From Odoribacteraceae bacterium (lineage in GTDB: Bacteria; Bacteroidota; Bacteroidia; Bacteroidales; Marinifilaceae), in the NCBI GenBank assembly GCA_031267995.1, contig JAIRXZ010000101.1, positions 1 through 9,142 on the forward strand: a DNA stretch of 9,142 bases. The letters run 5' to 3'. Position 1 is the stretch's first letter. Each line of letters begins with the position of its first letter. The position numbers and the translations under genes were made by a program. Shown one piece after another: positions 6,740-9,142 of this stretch. A model generated the notes under the pieces. The model saw only the letters and a program-made list of their open reading frames with translations. It did no database searches and had not been told where the DNA came from.

Positions 6740-7276
6740 GTGCAAGATTTGTCTGCTCATATCATGGACATCGCTCAAAATTCCATCCGCGCCAAAGCCA
6801 GTCGGATCGAGATTGACGTCGAGGAATACCCCGCGCGGGACGCGTTCATCATCACCATACGCGACAACGGGGAAGGGATGGACGCCGCGGCGGTATCGCG
6901 CGTCACCGACCCCTTTTTTACCAGCAGGACAACCCGCAAGGTAGGCCTGGGCATCCCCCTCCTCAAGCAAAACGCGGAGGCCACGGGCGGCTCCCTCACC
7001 ATCCACTCCGCGCCCGGAGAGGGCGCCACGGTGCAAGCCACTTTCGCCCGCGACCACCTGGATCGTCCCCCCGCGGGCGACATCCCCGGCGCCATCGTCC
7101 TGCTCGTCGCGGCCAATCCCGGAATAGAGATACGCTATAAATACACCACCGACAATGGCGAATACGCCTTTAACTCGGCAGAAATCAAGAACATCCTCGG
7201 CGACATCCCCCTGGACAACGCCGACATTGTTGCCGCCCTCCGGGAGATGATCACGGAAAACACCAAAGATCTATAA
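6740..7276 (+). CDS. Histidine-kinase-like ATPase (HATPase_c) of the hydrogenase operon
   Basis: The 178-residue soluble protein has the GHKL ATP-binding fold. The N box is DIAQNSIRAKASRIEI (10-25, Asn14). The G1 box is IRDNGEGMD (40-48, Asp42). DPFFTSR follows at 57-63, and the G2 box is GLGIPLLKQ (69-77). It has no phosphoacceptor His helix, sensor or membrane segment, so it is not a complete two-component kinase. It could be a protein kinase of the anti-sigma type or a stand-alone regulatory ATPase. A C-terminal part (about 118-172) beyond the ATPase core includes IRYKYTTDNGEYAFNS. Such genes are known beside NuoE/HndB/NuoF-type genes in [FeFe]-hydrogenase clusters of anaerobes; their exact role is not settled to my knowledge. 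The start is GTG at 6740: an in-frame TGA at 6728-6730 excludes any start further upstream, and the reading MQDLSAHIMDIAQNS fits the family's beginning. Confidence 0.88.
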   Translation: MQDLSAHIMDIAQNSIRAKASRIEIDVEEYPARDAFIITIRDNGEGMDAAAVSRVTDPFFTSRTTRKVGLGIPLLKQNAEATGGSLTIHSAPGEGATVQATFARDHLDRPPAGDIPGAIVLLVAANPGIEIRYKYTTDNGEYAFNSAEIKNILGDIPLDNADIVAALREMITENTKDL

Positions 7277-7297
7277 CAACAAAATAATAAAGCACAC

Positions 7298-7696
7298 ATG
7301 GAGAAAATCAAATCACTCGCCGATCTCAAGCGAATCAAGGAGAGCGTACAAGCGAAAATCGACCTGCGTGAAAAGAGCGAGCAAGTCGAAGAGCTCGTTC
7401 AGGTAAAGGTAGCGATGGCCACCTGCGGCATTGCCGCCGGCAGCAAAGAAATCATGACCTACTTCATCAACCACCTCGACGAAAACGGCATCCGCGCCGT
7501 GGTCACCCAAACCGGCTGCATGGGCTACTGCTACGCCGAGCCGACCGTGGAAATCACCAAACCGGGCAGGGAACCCATCGTCTTTGGCGAAGTCACCGTC
7601 AAGCGCGCCGGCGAAATTATCCAGAAATACCTGAAAAACGACGAACTCGTAGACGGCATCATCCCCGTCAACTACCACACCAGCCACGAATCATAA
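7298..7696 (+). CDS. hndB: Thioredoxin-like [2Fe-2S] ferredoxin, HndB-type hydrogenase subunit
   Basis: The 132-residue protein has a helical, charged N-terminus (1-33) followed by a thioredoxin-like ferredoxin domain. The metal-binding signature is ATCGIAAGSKEI (Cys43) and TQTGCMGYCYAEPTVEI (Cys74, Cys78). It should pass electrons within the NADH-linked hydrogenase complex, as HndB does in the NADP-reducing hydrogenase of Desulfovibrio. Aligned by eye with the N-terminal domain of the NuoF-like neighbour (Cys10, Cys15, Cys47, Cys51), the first Cys position is Val38 here. Only three of the four usual ligands are therefore seen. I recall this three-Cys pattern as common in HndB-type proteins, but cannot check it. 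The gene starts 21 nt after the ATPase gene and ends 21 nt before the NuoF-like gene, as expected in an operon. Confidence 0.87.
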   Translation: MEKIKSLADLKRIKESVQAKIDLREKSEQVEELVQVKVAMATCGIAAGSKEIMTYFINHLDENGIRAVVTQTGCMGYCYAEPTVEITKPGREPIVFGEVTVKRAGEIIQKYLKNDELVDGIIPVNYHTSHES

Positions 7697-7717
7697 CACC
7701 ATAATCAACACCTTACC

Positions 7718-9142
7718 ATGAGCTACAAAATGCACGTGCTCGTCTGCGGCGGCACCGGTTGTCGTGCCTCCAGCAGTCAGGGCATCATCGCCAAACTGGA
7801 AGAATCGTTAGCGGAAAACGGCCTCTCCGGCGACGTACAAGTCATCGCCACCGGCTGTTTCGGCTTCTGCGAGCAAGGCCCCATCGTCAAGATCATGCCC
7901 GACAACACCTTCTACACCAGGGTCACGCCGGCCGACGCCCCCGAAATCATCAAAGAACACGTCATCAAGGGCAGGAAAGTAGAACGTCTCCTCTACAAAG
8001 ACCCCAAGCGCCACGCCAGCGTCAGCGACTCCAAACACATGGGATTCTACCGCAAGCAACTGCGCGTAGCCCTGCGCAACTGCGGCTTCATCGACCCTGA
8101 AAACATTGAAGAATACATCGCCCGCGATGGCTACGCCGCCCTTGCCAAATGCGTCAGCCAGATGACCCCTCGCGAGGTCGTCGACGAAATCAAACTCTCC
8201 GGCCTCCGCGGTCGTGGCGGCGGCGGATTCCCCACGGGACTCAAGTGGGAATTTGCCTCCAAATACCCCTCCGACCAGAAATACGTCGTCTGCAACGCCG
8301 ACGAGGGCGACCCCGGAGCCTTCATGGACAGATCCATCATGGAAGGCGACCCCCACTCCGTCATCGAAGCCATGGCCATCTGCGGTTACAGCATCGGTGC
8401 CACCAAAGGCCTCGTCTACATCCGCGCCGAATACCCCCTGGCCATCCTTCGCCTCACCACCGCCCTGCGTCAAGCGCGCGAATACGGCCTCCTTGGCGAA
8501 AACATCCTCGGCACCCCCTTCCACTTCACCATCGAACTACGCTACGGCGCCGGCGCCTTTGTCTGTGGCGAAGAGACCGCCCTCATCCACTCCATGGAAG
8601 GCTCCCGCGGCGAACCCACCATGAAACCCCCCTTCCCCGCCGAATCCGGCTACCTTGGTCGCCCCACCAACGTCAACAACGTGGAGACCCTCGCCAACAT
8701 CCCCGTCATCATCACCAAGGGCGCCAACTGGTTCAACAAAATCGGCACGGAGCGCTCCAAGGGAACGAAAGTATTCGCCCTTGCCGGCAAAATCAACAAC
8801 GTCGGCCTCATAGAAGTCCCCATGGGCACCACCCTTCGCGAAGTCATTTACGAAATCGGCGGCGGCATCAAAAACGGCAAAAAATTCAAAGCCGTGCAGA
8901 CGGGAGGCCCCTCCGGAGGCTGCCTCACGGAAAAACACCTCGACGTCCCCATAGACTTCGACAACCTCATTGCCTCTGGCTCCATGATGGGATCCGGCGG
9001 CATGATCGTCATGGACGAAGACGACTGCATGGTAGCCGTCTCCAAATTCTACCTCGACTTCACCGTCGAAGAGTCCTGCGGGAAATGCACCCCCTGTCGC
9101 GTCGGCAACAAGCGCCTGCACGAGATCCTCGACAAAATCACC
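7718..9142 (+). CDS. nuoF: NuoF-like NADH-binding flavoprotein, hydrogenase subunit HydB/HndC, 3' end outside window
   Basis: From ATG at 7718 the frame is open for 475 codons to the right edge; family members are about 590-630 residues. Domains: thioredoxin-like [2Fe-2S] domain at 1-90 with Cys10, Cys15, Cys47 and Cys51; NuoF core with the FMN/NADH glycine-rich loop GLRGRGGGGFPTGLKW (162-177), NADEGDPGAFMDR (193-205) and GAGAFVCGEETALI (277-290); SLBB domain about 350-390; and the first three ligands of the [4Fe-4S] cluster, SCGKCTPCRVG (Cys454, Cys457, Cys460). The fourth Cys and any C-terminal ferredoxin domain lie past the edge. It oxidises NADH or reduces NAD+ with FMN. The added N-terminal ferredoxin domain and the HndB-type neighbour mark it as the soluble hydrogenase (HydB/HndC) type rather than respiratory complex I. 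An electron-bifurcating role is possible. A HydA catalytic subunit is expected downstream. The gene is too long to be complete here, and I read its frame directly. Confidence 0.95.
   Translation, partial: MSYKMHVLVCGGTGCRASSSQGIIAKLEESLAENGLSGDVQVIATGCFGFCEQGPIVKIMPDNTFYTRVTPADAPEIIKEHVIKGRKVERLLYKDPKRHASVSDSKHMGFYRKQLRVALRNCGFIDPENIEEYIARDGYAALAKCVSQMTPREVVDEIKLSGLRGRGGGGFPTGLKWEFASKYPSDQKYVVCNADEGDPGAFMDRSIMEGDPHSVIEAMAICGYSIGATKGLVYIRAEYPLAILRLTTALRQAREYGLLGENILGTPFHFTIELRYGAGAFVCGEETALIHSMEGSRGEPTMKPPFPAESGYLGRPTNVNNVETLANIPVIITKGANWFNKIGTERSKGTKVFALAGKINNVGLIEVPMGTTLREVIYEIGGGIKNGKKFKAVQTGGPSGGCLTEKHLDVPIDFDNLIASGSMMGSGGMIVMDEDDCMVAVSKFYLDFTVEESCGKCTPCRVGNKRLHEILDKIT

Noticed and set aside
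7808..9121. Long minus-strand frames opposite the NuoF-like gene (7808-8524 and 8537-9121)
   Set aside because: Antisense shadows of a gene with conserved FMN, NADH and iron-sulfur motifs.
1..9142. Search for tRNA or rRNA genes, CRISPR arrays, insertion sequences and long direct repeats
   Set aside because: Nothing was seen by eye: no repeat-spacer pattern, no transposase motifs, no terminal inverted repeats with target duplications, and no tRNA-like clover-leaf in the short gaps between genes.

Overview
The window looks like chromosomal DNA of an anaerobic member of the Bacteroidota, probably Bacteroidales. Three things point there: a FecR / SusC (RagA) / SusD (RagB) series, a promoter of the Bacteroidota type (TTG-N19-TACATTTG) and weak or absent Shine-Dalgarno sequences. 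Base composition is GC-rich for that group, so a high-GC relative of the Alistipes or Odoribacter type is possible, but the genus cannot be fixed by reading alone.

Left half (1-5254, minus strand): a nutrient-uptake locus read right to left. It runs from a FecR-type anti-sigma factor (4082-5254), through a SusC-type TonB-dependent transporter with an N-terminal STN signalling domain (578-3994), to a SusD-type surface lipoprotein cut off by the window edge (1-565). The STN domain of SusC would contact FecR in the periplasm, and FecR would pass the signal to an ECF sigma factor. No sigma gene lies next to fecR, because the gene upstream is divergent. The fecR-susC gap holds two GC-rich stem-loops, and the fecR leader holds two perfect inverted repeats side by side.

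Centre (5478-6560, plus strand): a secreted five-bladed beta-propeller enzyme, probably a glycoside hydrolase of the GH43/GH32/GH117/GH130 type of fold. It is transcribed divergently from fecR. With the Sus genes it would form a small polysaccharide utilisation locus of unknown substrate. Its coding strand is G-rich with G-ending codons, unlike the C-rich coding strands of SusC and of the genes to its right.

Right part (6740-9142, plus strand): the start of an operon for a soluble NAD(H)-linked [FeFe]-hydrogenase-type complex. A well-formed promoter at 6651-6680 precedes a small histidine-kinase-type ATPase without a phosphoacceptor domain. Next come a thioredoxin-like [2Fe-2S] ferredoxin (HndB type) and a NuoF-like flavoprotein with its own N-terminal [2Fe-2S] domain (HydB/HndC type), which is cut off by the right edge. 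The two gaps between these genes are 21 nt each. The hydrogenase catalytic subunit is expected just past the window. The usual NuoE/HydC partner is not seen before the ATPase gene.

Most of this is recognisable biology. The items most worth a second look are the sigma-less FecR with its structured leader, the odd composition and uncertain family of the propeller enzyme, and the ATPase-led, NuoE-less start of the hydrogenase operon.
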